This document shows, piece after piece, positions 34,497 through 41,729 of a stretch of DNA of 52,391 bases (position 1 is the stretch's first letter; each line of letters opens with the position of its first letter). Made by a program: the position numbers and the translations under genes. The DNA comes from Synechococcus sp. SB0662_bin_14 (GTDB lineage: Bacteria > Cyanobacteriota > Cyanobacteriia > PCC-6307 > Cyanobiaceae): NCBI GenBank assembly GCA_009840445.1, contig VXNS01000004.1, positions 1-52,391 on the forward strand, written 5' to 3'. Below the pieces are notes generated by a model, which saw only the letters and a list, made by a program, of their open reading frames with translations, was not told where the DNA came from and made no database searches.

Positions 34497-35090
34497 ATGC
34501 ACCTGTGCCACCTCTGCCACATCAACTCAGGCTACACCACCACCCGCCGCCTGGAACCCGCCCCTGCGGACGGACTGCCGGCCATCCAACTGGGGGATCT
34601 CCATGGGGACGCCCCCATCAGGGCTGAGACCCTGTACAGGTACAAATTTGAAACCCGTCCCCCGGACCGCTACCTGGTGCAGGGCGGGGAAGTGCTCTTC
34701 AAATCCCGGGGTGATCCCAGCATCGCCTCAGTGGTGAGCACCACCTTGGTGGAGCCGGCGGTGGTGATCCTGCCGCTGCTGATCCTCCGCCCCCGTCAGG
34801 AGTTGGTTCGAGGGGATTACCTGGCGTGGGCCGTCAATCAACCGGATGCCCAACGCCGCCTCAATCGAGAAGCCCAGGGCACCAGCCTGCGCATGGTGCC
34901 CAAGACCGTTCTGGAGCGGCTTGACGTGCCGCTTCCCGACCTGGACACCCAGGGCCGCATCGCCGCCATCCATGCCCTGACCCAGCAAGAGGGCCGCCTG
35001 CTCCACACCCTTGCCCACCGTCGCCAACAGCGCACCGGCCTCATGCTCCGTGAGCGGGCCACGCTTACCCAACACCACGCCAATGACTGA
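34497..35090 (+). CDS. Half-size type I restriction specificity protein (HsdS-like, single TRD)
   Basis: This 197-residue protein is about half the length of a normal HsdS. It opens with INSGYTTTRRLEPAPADGLPAIQLGD, matching the 'SGYTFR..IEP....VIQLKD' start of target-recognition domains, then VLFKSRGDPSIASVVSTT, YLAWAVNQPDAQRRLNREAQGTSLRMVPKTVLERLDVPLPDLDTQGRIAA in parts, and a C-terminal helix with QQEGRLLHTLAHRRQQRTGLML. One TRD plus one spacer helix could dimerise to form a full recognition unit, as known for some half-S subunits. It overlaps hsdM by 8 bp, so it is cotranslated, and leads the locus after a 150-bp upstream region that has no clear promoter. The full-size S gene downstream is broken. 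Confidence 0.82.
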   Translation: MHLCHLCHINSGYTTTRRLEPAPADGLPAIQLGDLHGDAPIRAETLYRYKFETRPPDRYLVQGGEVLFKSRGDPSIASVVSTTLVEPAVVILPLLILRPRQELVRGDYLAWAVNQPDAQRRLNREAQGTSLRMVPKTVLERLDVPLPDLDTQGRIAAIHALTQQEGRLLHTLAHRRQQRTGLMLRERATLTQHHAND

Positions 35091-36600
35091 CTCCGTCACC
35101 CAACAGCAGATCAACCAGACCGCCTGGGCCGCCTGCGACACCTTTCGGGGGGCCGTTGATGCGGGGCAATACAAGGACTACATCCTGGTGATGTTGTTCC
35201 TGAAAACCATCTCCGACCTGTGGAGCGACCACCAGGCCACTTATCGGCAGCAGTACGGTGACGACGAGACGCGCATCCGCCGCCGCCTGGAGCGGGAGCG
35301 GTTCATCCTGCCCGTGGGCGCCAGCTTCGAGGACCTCTACGCCCGGCGCTGCGCCGCCAACATCGGCGAATTGATCAACATGGCCCTTGAGGCCATCGAG
35401 GACGCAAACCGCACCAAGCTGGAGGGGGTCTTCCGCAACATCGACTTCAATTCCGAGGCCAATCTCGGCCGCCCGAAAGACCGCAACCGCCGCCTCAAAA
35501 ACCTGCTGGAGGATTTCGCCAAGCCCGCCCTGGACCTGCGCCCTTCCCGGGTGACGGAGGACATCATCGGCGAGTGCTACATCTACCTGATTTCCCGCTT
35601 TGCCTCCGATGCCGGCAAGAAAGCGGGGGAATTCTACACGCCCACCGCGGTCTCCCGCCTCCTGGCCAGGCTGGCGGCCCCCAAACCCGGGGACACCATC
35701 TGCGATCCGGCCTGTGGCTCGGGCTCGTTGCTGATCCAGGCATCCCAGGCGGTGGGCTCTCCCGACTTCGCCCTCTACGGCCAGGAGGTGAACGGCGCTA
35801 CCTGGGCCCTGGCCCGCATGAACATGTTCCTCCATGCCCGGGACGCGGCCCGCATCGAGTGGTGCGACACCATCAACAGCCCCAGGCTGGTGGCGGGGGA
35901 CCACCTGATGCGCTTCGACGTGGTGGTGGCCAATCCCCCCTTCTCCCTGGAAAAATGGGGCGCAGAACATGCTGGCGCGGATCCGTACCGTCGCTTCTGG
36001 CGCGGCATTCCCCCCAAGTCCAAGGGGGACTATGCCTTTATCACCCACATGGTGGAAATCGCCAAGCGCCAATCCGGCCGTGTGGCGGTGATCGTGCCCC
36101 ATGGGGTGTTGTTTCGTGGGGGGGCGGAGGGGCGCATCCGCCAGCGGCTTATTGAGGAAAACCTGCTGGATGCCGTGGTGGGGCTGCCCGCCAACCTGTT
36201 CACCACCACCGGCATCCCCGTGGCCGTCCTGATCTTTGATCGCGCTCGTGAACCCGGCGGCGTCCATGAAACCCGGCGGGACGTGTTGTTCATTGACGCC
36301 AGCAAAGACTTCACCCCCGGCAAAAACCAGAACACCATGGCCGAGATCCACATTAACAAGGTGCTGGACGCCTACAGGGCGCGGACCGCTGTGGACCGCT
36401 ACGCCCACCTGGCTAGCCCGGAGGAAATCATGGACAACGGCTACAACCTCAACATCCCCCGCTACGTGGACACCTTCGAGCCGGAGGAGGAGATTGACCT
36501 TGCTGCCGTGCAACAGGACATCCTGCACATTGAAGCCGAACTGGTGGACGTGCGAGCCAAGATGGCGGGCTATCTGAAGGAGTTGGGGATCCATGGCTGA
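35083..36600 (+). CDS. hsdM: Type I restriction-modification system methyltransferase subunit
   Basis: HsdM methylates adenine in the recognition sequence and forms the core complex with HsdS. The 505-residue protein starts at the ATG at 35083, overlapping the half-S stop. The N-terminal helical domain (INQTAWAACDTFRGAVDAGQYKDYILVMLFLKTISDLW in parts) precedes the AdoMet domain with DPACGSGSLLIQA (motif I, about residue 207) and the catalytic NPPF (motif IV, about residue 284). KGDYAFITHMVEIAK and GVLFRGGAEGRIR are typical of the family. It overlaps the RhuM gene start by 8 bp. The gene is intact, so methylation is possible if an S subunit works. Confidence 0.96.
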   Translation: MTDSVTQQQINQTAWAACDTFRGAVDAGQYKDYILVMLFLKTISDLWSDHQATYRQQYGDDETRIRRRLERERFILPVGASFEDLYARRCAANIGELINMALEAIEDANRTKLEGVFRNIDFNSEANLGRPKDRNRRLKNLLEDFAKPALDLRPSRVTEDIIGECYIYLISRFASDAGKKAGEFYTPTAVSRLLARLAAPKPGDTICDPACGSGSLLIQASQAVGSPDFALYGQEVNGATWALARMNMFLHARDAARIEWCDTINSPRLVAGDHLMRFDVVVANPPFSLEKWGAEHAGADPYRRFWRGIPPKSKGDYAFITHMVEIAKRQSGRVAVIVPHGVLFRGGAEGRIRQRLIEENLLDAVVGLPANLFTTTGIPVAVLIFDRAREPGGVHETRRDVLFIDASKDFTPGKNQNTMAEIHINKVLDAYRARTAVDRYAHLASPEEIMDNGYNLNIPRYVDTFEPEEEIDLAAVQQDILHIEAELVDVRAKMAGYLKELGIHG

Positions 36601-37603
36601 AGGCGAACTCATCCTCTACAACACCGAAGACGGCGCCGCCACCATCGGCCTGCGGGCGGTGGACGGCACCGTGTGGCTGACCCAGCTTGAAATGGCGACC
36701 TTGTTCGACACCTCCAAACAGAACATCAGCCTGCACATCAACAACATTCTCTCCGAAGAAGAGCTGGTGGTGGATTCAGTTGTCAAGGATTCCTTGACAA
36801 CTGCCGCGGACGGCAAGCTTTATCGGATCAAAGTCTACAATCTGGACGCGATTCTGGCGGTAGGTTACCGCGTCCGCTCCCCCAGGGGCGTCCAGTTTCG
36901 CCGCTGGGCCACCACGGTGCTGCGGGACTACCTGGTGAAAGGCTTCGCCATGGACGATGCCCGCCTGAAACAAGCGGAGCGGTGGGATTACTTCGATGAG
37001 TGGTTGGCCCGCATCCGGGACATCCGCGCTTCGGAAAAACGCTTCTACCAGAAAGTTCGGGACCTCTACGCCACCGCCGTTGACTACGACAAGACCTCAC
37101 CCCATGCCCAGGAGTTTTTCAAAAAAGTGCAAAACAAAATGCTGTGGGCCGTCACCGGCAAAACAGCGGCAGAACTCATTGAAGACCGCAGCGATCCCGC
37201 CGCACCCAACATGGGGTTGACCAGTTGGAAAGGATCCATCGTGCGCAAAGGGGACGTGGGCACTGCCAAGAACTACCTCAAAGCCGAGGAAGTGGAGGAA
37301 CTCAACCGCATTGTGGTGATGTACCTGGACTATGCCGAGGACCAGGCCCAACGCCGCCGTCCCGTCACCATGGCGGAATGGGGTGATAAGCTGGATGCCT
37401 TCCTCTCCTTCAACGACCGGGACGTGCTCACCCATGCCGGCCATCTGCAAATGACCGTGGCCAAGCAACTGGCCGCCGAGCGCTTCCAAGCGTTTGACGC
37501 CCACCGCCGGGCTGCTGAAGCGTTGGCGGCGGACGAGGCGGACGTTGCCGAGTTGGAAGCGATGGAGAAGGCTGCTAAAGGGCGGCAGGAGGGGCGGGGA
37601 TGA
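36593..37603 (+). CDS. RhuM family protein (virulence-associated RhuM-like)
   Basis: RhuM proteins are often found inside type I restriction loci; their biochemical role is not established. This 336-residue copy begins EGELILYNTEDGAATIGLRAVDGTVWLTQLEMATLFDTSKQNISLHINN in parts, a DNA-binding-like N-terminus (helix-turn-helix around LTQLEMATLF), then the family core IKVYNLDAILAVGYRVRSPRGVQFRRWATTVLRDYL in parts and a helical C-terminus rich in Ala/Glu. It overlaps hsdM by 8 bp and the frame of the broken hsdS by 4 bp, so it is locked into the operon. It may act as a regulator or a toxin-like accessory. Confidence 0.9.
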   Translation: MAEGELILYNTEDGAATIGLRAVDGTVWLTQLEMATLFDTSKQNISLHINNILSEEELVVDSVVKDSLTTAADGKLYRIKVYNLDAILAVGYRVRSPRGVQFRRWATTVLRDYLVKGFAMDDARLKQAERWDYFDEWLARIRDIRASEKRFYQKVRDLYATAVDYDKTSPHAQEFFKKVQNKMLWAVTGKTAAELIEDRSDPAAPNMGLTSWKGSIVRKGDVGTAKNYLKAEEVEELNRIVVMYLDYAEDQAQRRRPVTMAEWGDKLDAFLSFNDRDVLTHAGHLQMTVAKQLAAERFQAFDAHRRAAEALAADEADVAELEAMEKAAKGRQEGRG

Positions 37604-38764
37604 TGGGTGAGGAAGTGGGCGGACTACTGGTGGCTTCTCAGGCGCAAGGTCATCTGAACGCCGATGCTGTAGGATTTGAAGCCACTTGCAAACGTGTCTC
37701 CAGGGGTCTGATTATGGTGCCTGGGGGGTGGAGAAGGCTATCTCTTGGCAAGTTTACGCATCCCAAGCAGTGGCCGACAATTTCCAAAGCCGAATTCGTT
37801 AAAGAAGGATTCCCAGTCTTCGGTGCAAACGTAGTAATTGGACGGTACTTTAGTTCTAATCATAAAGAACCTATCATCGTGGTTACGTGTCGAGGCGCAA
37901 CGTGTGGAGAGGTTAGCATGACTCCAGCAATGTCATATATTACCGGCAATGCGATGGCCCTTGACAATATCGATCCAAAGGAAGCTGAGACGTCTTTTCT
38001 GTTTTACGCGCTCAAGCACCGTGGATTGTTCGACATTATTTCTGGATCGGCTCAACCTCAGATCATTGGAAAAGACATCCGAGCAGTCAGCATCAACCTC
38101 CCCCCACTCCCCGAACAGCGCAAGATTGCCGAGATCTTGGGGACGTGGGACCGAGCCATTGAGTTGACGTCGGCGCTGCTGGAAGCTGCCCGCACTCGCA
38201 AACGTGGGCTCATGCAGATTCTTCTCACTGGGAAATGTCGCTTTTCGGAGTTTGAGGGGCAACCTTGGCGGGAGGTTTGGGGGACTTAGGCCAGTGCATT
38301 CGTGGTATCAGCTACAAGCCAAGCCAAGTTAAAGCCGAGGAAACCCAAGAAACAGTTCGTCTTTATCGGTCTACGAATATCCAAGATGGAGAAATTGTTG
38401 AAGAGAAACTCATTTTTCTTCCGAATAGCATTGTGTCTAAAGAACGCATTCTTCACTATGGTGATCTGATAGTGTGCATGTCAAACGGCTCTAAGGCACT
38501 GGTTGGAAAATCAGCTCCGTTTAGATCGGAGGATAATTGCCATAGTGTAGGTTCCTTTTGTGCAATTTTCAGAACGCGAGATCCAGAACTAAGAGATTTT
38601 GTTCGCTTCCTTTTTCAAAGTCTCGTCTATGATCGCCATGTTCTTCTGGCCCTAGCTGGATCCAGCATCAATAATCTCAAAAACAGTGATATCGAAAGAA
38701 TGTGTTTTTTATTTCTATCAATAAACAAGAGATTATTGCTATTGCCAATATCCTTAACAAGATA

Positions 38765-38897
38765 GGACACCACGAAAAATTGCCGTTTCCCCGCATGGGA
38801 GGACCCTGCCAGGCTACGAGAAATCCCTCCACAACTGACTTTCTCACGGTGAGACGGCAGCCCACTGGAAGGCCTTGCTCGATTTTTCGTGGTGCCC
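38765..38897 (+). mobile_element. 133-bp miniature inverted-repeat element, copy B, inside hsdS
   Basis: Terminal inverted repeats ggacaccacgaaaaat and its near-complement at the right end (atttttcgtggtgccc) bound a non-coding segment. It is flanked by a direct repeat GATA (or GATAG, ambiguous by one base) at 38761-38764 and 38898-38901. Deleting the element and one GATA gives aacaagatagataag, in frame with the HsdS spacer. It aligns end to end with the copy at 10721-10852. It encodes no transposase, so a source elsewhere in the genome must mobilise it. Read-through from hsdS would stop at 38902. Confidence 0.93.
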
Positions 38898-39040
38898 GAT
38901 AGATAAGGAGATAGTTTTGTTAGCAAAACAGATCGAAAATCTCCACATCCAGAAACGCGGCCTCATGCAGAAGCTGCTGACGGGAGAGTGGCGTGTTCCT
39001 CTTGAATCTGCTAGTATTCTCATGCACACACCCATTCACA

Positions 39041-39047
39041 AAGGAGG
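39041..39047 (+). promoter_or_regulatory. Perfect Shine-Dalgarno before the DUF2188 gene
   Basis: AAGGAGG sits 6 bases before the ATG at 39054 and overlaps the last codons of the broken hsdS. The sequence through TTGATC is nearly complementary to the 3' end of 16S rRNA. This is much stronger than other ribosome sites in this window and implies independent, efficient translation of the small gene even with hsdS disrupted. Confidence 0.8.
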
Positions 39048-39053
39048 TTGATC

Positions 39054-39284
39054 ATGACCAACGGAAACAACTACTGGACCCAACAGCAGCCAGACGGGCA
39101 GTGGGAGTCCAAGCGCGGAGGTGCTCGCCGTGCCACCACAGTCACTGACACACAGGCAGAAGCTTGGGAGGATTCCAGGCAGAGAGCCAGGGAGGAAGGA
39201 GGGGAGGCATTCCTAAAAGGCCGCGATGGGAAAATCCGTGAGCGCAACAGCTACGGCAACGATGCTCATCCACCCAATGGGTAA
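39054..39284 (+). CDS. DUF2188 family small protein
   Basis: This 76-residue hydrophilic protein has the family pattern: WTQQQPDGQWESKRGGARRATTVTDTQAEAWEDSRQRAREEG in parts, followed by FLKGRDGKIRERNSYGNDAHPP, where 'kdGkI.er.sYG.Dp.P' is the DUF2188 signature. The function is unknown. Such proteins are small, basic-acidic, and often sit in stress or mobile contexts. A perfect ribosome-binding site precedes the ATG. It lies between the broken hsdS and the ASCH gene and could be cotranscribed with either. Confidence 0.82.
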   Translation: MTNGNNYWTQQQPDGQWESKRGGARRATTVTDTQAEAWEDSRQRAREEGGEAFLKGRDGKIRERNSYGNDAHPPNG

Positions 39285-39296
39285 GTCATATTTCTG

Positions 39297-39950
39297 TTGT
39301 TCGACAGTCGGCAAATTCACCGATTAAAGAAAATTGGCAACCCTCGCCACCCATCGGCATGTTACGGTAGTGTGACACTTTTGGAAGAGAAACGCAATGC
39401 CGATGCTAGGCTAGTGGCTGTTGTACAGCTTGCCTTGCTCACCCAGGATGACCTCGCCACAGAGTGCCGTCACAGGGATCAGTTGGTGACACCCCGGCTG
39501 TTTGGTGACGAGACCTGCCCTGCTCCGAGAGATGTTGTGCTGTCGATCCACCCAAAATACTCTGAAAAAATCCTGGAGGAACGAAAAACAGTTGAGCTCC
39601 GACGTCGCTTTCCGGTGCCAGACCAAAGCGGTATCACTCTGTACATCTACTCCACCTCACCTGTACAAGCCATAGTTGGAGTGGCAAGAATCAAAGAGGT
39701 TCAGGAGCTACCTGTCCAGCAAATCTGGACAGAGTTTCAGGAAAATGCACTAATTAAGCATGAAGATTTTACAAAATACTTTCGAGGATTGAAATCTGGT
39801 TTTGTGCTTATTCTTTATGACATTAAGCCATTTCCTCAGCAGATACCGCTGAGGAGACTTCGAGAGGAGTTTGGGTTTGAGCCTCCTCAGTCTTTTCTTT
39901 ATGTCAAGAACGACCTCCGCAAGGCATTGCAAGATGAGTTATACACCTAA
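39297..39950 (+). CDS. ASCH-domain protein (predicted RNA/nucleotide-binding regulator)
   Basis: This frame has 217 codons from a TTG at 39297. The true start is uncertain: the GTG codons near 39371 and 39413 would give shorter forms beginning VTLLEEK or VAVVQLALL. The C-terminal 130 residues or so form an ASCH/PUA-like domain: DVVLSIHPKYSEKILEERKTVELRRRFP in parts, ITLYIYSTSPVQAIVGVARI, VQELPVQQIWTEFQ, then IPLRRLREEFGFEPPQSFLYV. ASCH domains are predicted to bind RNA or modified nucleotides. The last 17 bp overlap the start of the PIN-GNAT gene, so the two are translationally coupled. The segment is more AT-rich than the hsd genes on either side. The partner function is unproven. Confidence 0.82.
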   Translation: MFDSRQIHRLKKIGNPRHPSACYGSVTLLEEKRNADARLVAVVQLALLTQDDLATECRHRDQLVTPRLFGDETCPAPRDVVLSIHPKYSEKILEERKTVELRRRFPVPDQSGITLYIYSTSPVQAIVGVARIKEVQELPVQQIWTEFQENALIKHEDFTKYFRGLKSGFVLILYDIKPFPQQIPLRRLREEFGFEPPQSFLYVKNDLRKALQDELYT

Positions 39951-41490
39951 TCAAAATAATCGACAATCGTATCTTATTGATACGAACATTCTGATTGATC
40001 TTGAAGATCATCAGGTAATTGAGGAAGCTTACGCAAGTTTTGCCAGGCTTGCAGCATCTTACAACATTAGTGTGTTTGTTCATGAAGTTGCCAAAGATGA
40101 TATTGCACGAGATAATGACACTCAGAGACGCAAAATTTCTCTTAGCAAAATTGATAAATATCAGATTCTTGATAAATATCGAGACTTACAACGCTCAGAA
40201 TTGGAAGCTGATTTTGGATCACTGAAGAAAGACAACGATGTTATTGATGCCACTCTTCTACATGCGCTAAAGAGAAACGTAGTTGATTTTCTGGTTACAG
40301 AAGACAAAGGCTTGCATGATCGTGCTCAGAAATCTTCCCTAGAACTTGGACGAAGGGTTTTATTTATCGCCGATGCCACAGAACTGTTGAGGCAAACTTA
40401 CGAACCTCAATCGGTACCTATTCGTGACATAGAAGAAGTTAAAGCACATACAATTGACCACAAGCAATCATTTTTCAATAGTCTCCGAGATAATTATCCA
40501 GATTTTGATGAGTGGTGGGAAAATAAATGTGTCAGACGACATAGGCCATGTTGGGCTGTTTATGATAACAATGAGCTTGCAGGACTTGTTGTCTGGAAAG
40601 AAGAAGCTGGCAACGATACTGATGCTGTGACGAAAGTCGAGCGTATTCTAAAGATATGTACCTTCAAGGTTAGTGAAGGTAAGCGCGGAATGAAGCTCGG
40701 TGAATTACTTCTCAAGCAGGTGTTTTGGTATGTGCAGAAAAATAAATACAACTTAGCGTATCTCACAACTTACCCACACCAAGGCTCTCTCAGAAATCTT
40801 CTTGAGTTCTACGGTTTTCGTAATGTTGGGGAAAATAAACAAGAAGAATTAGTCTATGAACGAGATTTTGCTTCAGAGAAATTATTAAGAAAATCAGAGG
40901 AAGATTGTTTTGAAATAGATCGAAAAAACTATCCTAGATTTACTGTACCTAAAGAAATTCGTGGTTTTATTATTCCAATAAAGGAAGAATATCATGACAT
41001 ATTATATCCAGACCTTTGCCAACGTCAATTTTCTCAGCTCGATTTTTTCCATCCGAAAACCTTTCAATCCCAAAAACCAGGGAATACAATACGTAAAGTC
41101 TATCTTTGCCGAGCGCCGTCTAACTTGGGTGATCCAGGTTCAATTTTATTTTTCTATAAGAGCAAATCAGAAAATCTGCCATCGCAAGCAATTACAGCTA
41201 TTGGCATCTTGGAGAGTATGACCCTTGCGACGTCCCTGAAGGAGCTTATGCGACTAACTGGTGGGCGGTCGGTCTACAGTGAAACGGAATTAATAGATTG
41301 GGAAGCAAGCTCTGCCAAGCCAGTCAAAGTGATTAATTATCTCCTCGTTAGTTATGTTGAGTTGCCGATAAAGCTTTCAAAACTGTATCAAATGGATGTA
41401 ATCAAAAGATATCCTCAATCAATTTGCGAAGTTAATAATTGTTCACTGCGTAAAATATTAAATCATGCAGATTTAGAATTTGAGATTTAG
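39934..41490 (+). CDS. PIN - GNAT - ASCH/EVE-like fusion protein
   Basis: This 518-residue, strongly AT-rich protein has three parts. Residues 13-150 form a PIN nuclease-like domain with acidic candidates D16 (YLIDTNILIDLED), E51, D102/D105 (NDVIDATLLHAL) and E123-D124 (FLVTEDKGLHDR). Residues about 180-312 look like a GNAT acetyltransferase, with the cofactor loop KRGMKLGELLLKQ and a final LLEFYGFRNVGE. Residues about 330-518 look like a PUA-fold ASCH/EVE-type domain (IRGFIIPIKEEYHDIL, RKVYLCRAPSNLGDPGSILFFYKS, AITAIGILESMTLATS, GGRSVYSETEL). It overlaps the ASCH gene by 17 bp. I recall PIN-GNAT proteins beside ASCH genes in other bacteria, but know of no characterised activity. It could be a toxin with an in-cis sensing domain, or an RNA-processing enzyme. 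Confidence 0.8.
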   Translation: MSYTPNQNNRQSYLIDTNILIDLEDHQVIEEAYASFARLAASYNISVFVHEVAKDDIARDNDTQRRKISLSKIDKYQILDKYRDLQRSELEADFGSLKKDNDVIDATLLHALKRNVVDFLVTEDKGLHDRAQKSSLELGRRVLFIADATELLRQTYEPQSVPIRDIEEVKAHTIDHKQSFFNSLRDNYPDFDEWWENKCVRRHRPCWAVYDNNELAGLVVWKEEAGNDTDAVTKVERILKICTFKVSEGKRGMKLGELLLKQVFWYVQKNKYNLAYLTTYPHQGSLRNLLEFYGFRNVGENKQEELVYERDFASEKLLRKSEEDCFEIDRKNYPRFTVPKEIRGFIIPIKEEYHDILYPDLCQRQFSQLDFFHPKTFQSQKPGNTIRKVYLCRAPSNLGDPGSILFFYKSKSENLPSQAITAIGILESMTLATSLKELMRLTGGRSVYSETELIDWEASSAKPVKVINYLLVSYVELPIKLSKLYQMDVIKRYPQSICEVNNCSLRKILNHADLEFEI

Positions 41491-41534
41491 AACAAAGTAA
41501 TTCTTTTGCTGAGTTCAGCCCAGGAATTTAATGT

Positions 41535-41566
41535 GGCCGCTGATTCGCCATGCTGGTTCAGCGGCC
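41535..41566. repeat. Hairpin in the gap between the PIN-GNAT and AAA genes
   Basis: Nine-base perfect arms (GGCCGCTGA at 41535-41543 and TCAGCGGCC at 41558-41566) flank a 14-base loop, 45 bp after the PIN-GNAT stop. There is no T-run, so it is at best a weak or bidirectional terminator between convergent genes. The 239-bp gap 41491-41729 otherwise shows no convincing gene; a 79-codon plus-strand frame there runs into the AAA gene. Confidence 0.55.
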
Positions 41567-41729
41567 GAAACCTCGACTGATTCAAAGCCGATAGGCAGTG
41601 AACTCACTGACATTCTATGGGGAATGACCACAAATTGGGGGGCATCCCCGGCCCATGGCCAGAGAGGGAGGCTGCCGCTGCACAACGCCAAAGCCAGGAG
41701 GTGGGGTTGCGCCACCACCTCATCCCCCC

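Larger units (their letters stand above)
37600..39051 (+). pseudogene. hsdS: Full-size HsdS broken by two frameshifts and a miniature-element insertion
   Basis: Three frames together encode one two-TRD specificity protein. Part 1 (37600-38289) has TRD1 and the first conserved spacer (PPLPEQRKIAEILGTWDRAIE ... KRGLMQILLTGK in pieces). A one-base loss in the G tract at 38279-38283 moves the frame to part 2 (to 38765), which holds TRD2. A one-base loss in the T tract at 38705-38710 then leads to ISINKQEIIAIANILNKI. The spacer is interrupted by the element at 38765-38897 and resumes as DKEIVLLAKQIENLHIQKRGLMQKLLTGEWRV in parts, ending at 39051. Removing the element and one target copy restores the frame exactly. 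The AT-rich TRDs differ from the GC-rich hsdM. The start may be 37600 or the ATG at 37714. Confidence 0.88.

Noticed and set aside
35065-36612. 515-codon frame antisense to hsdM
   Set aside because: hsdM motifs on the plus strand are unambiguous, and the antisense translation is low-complexity without a fold signature.
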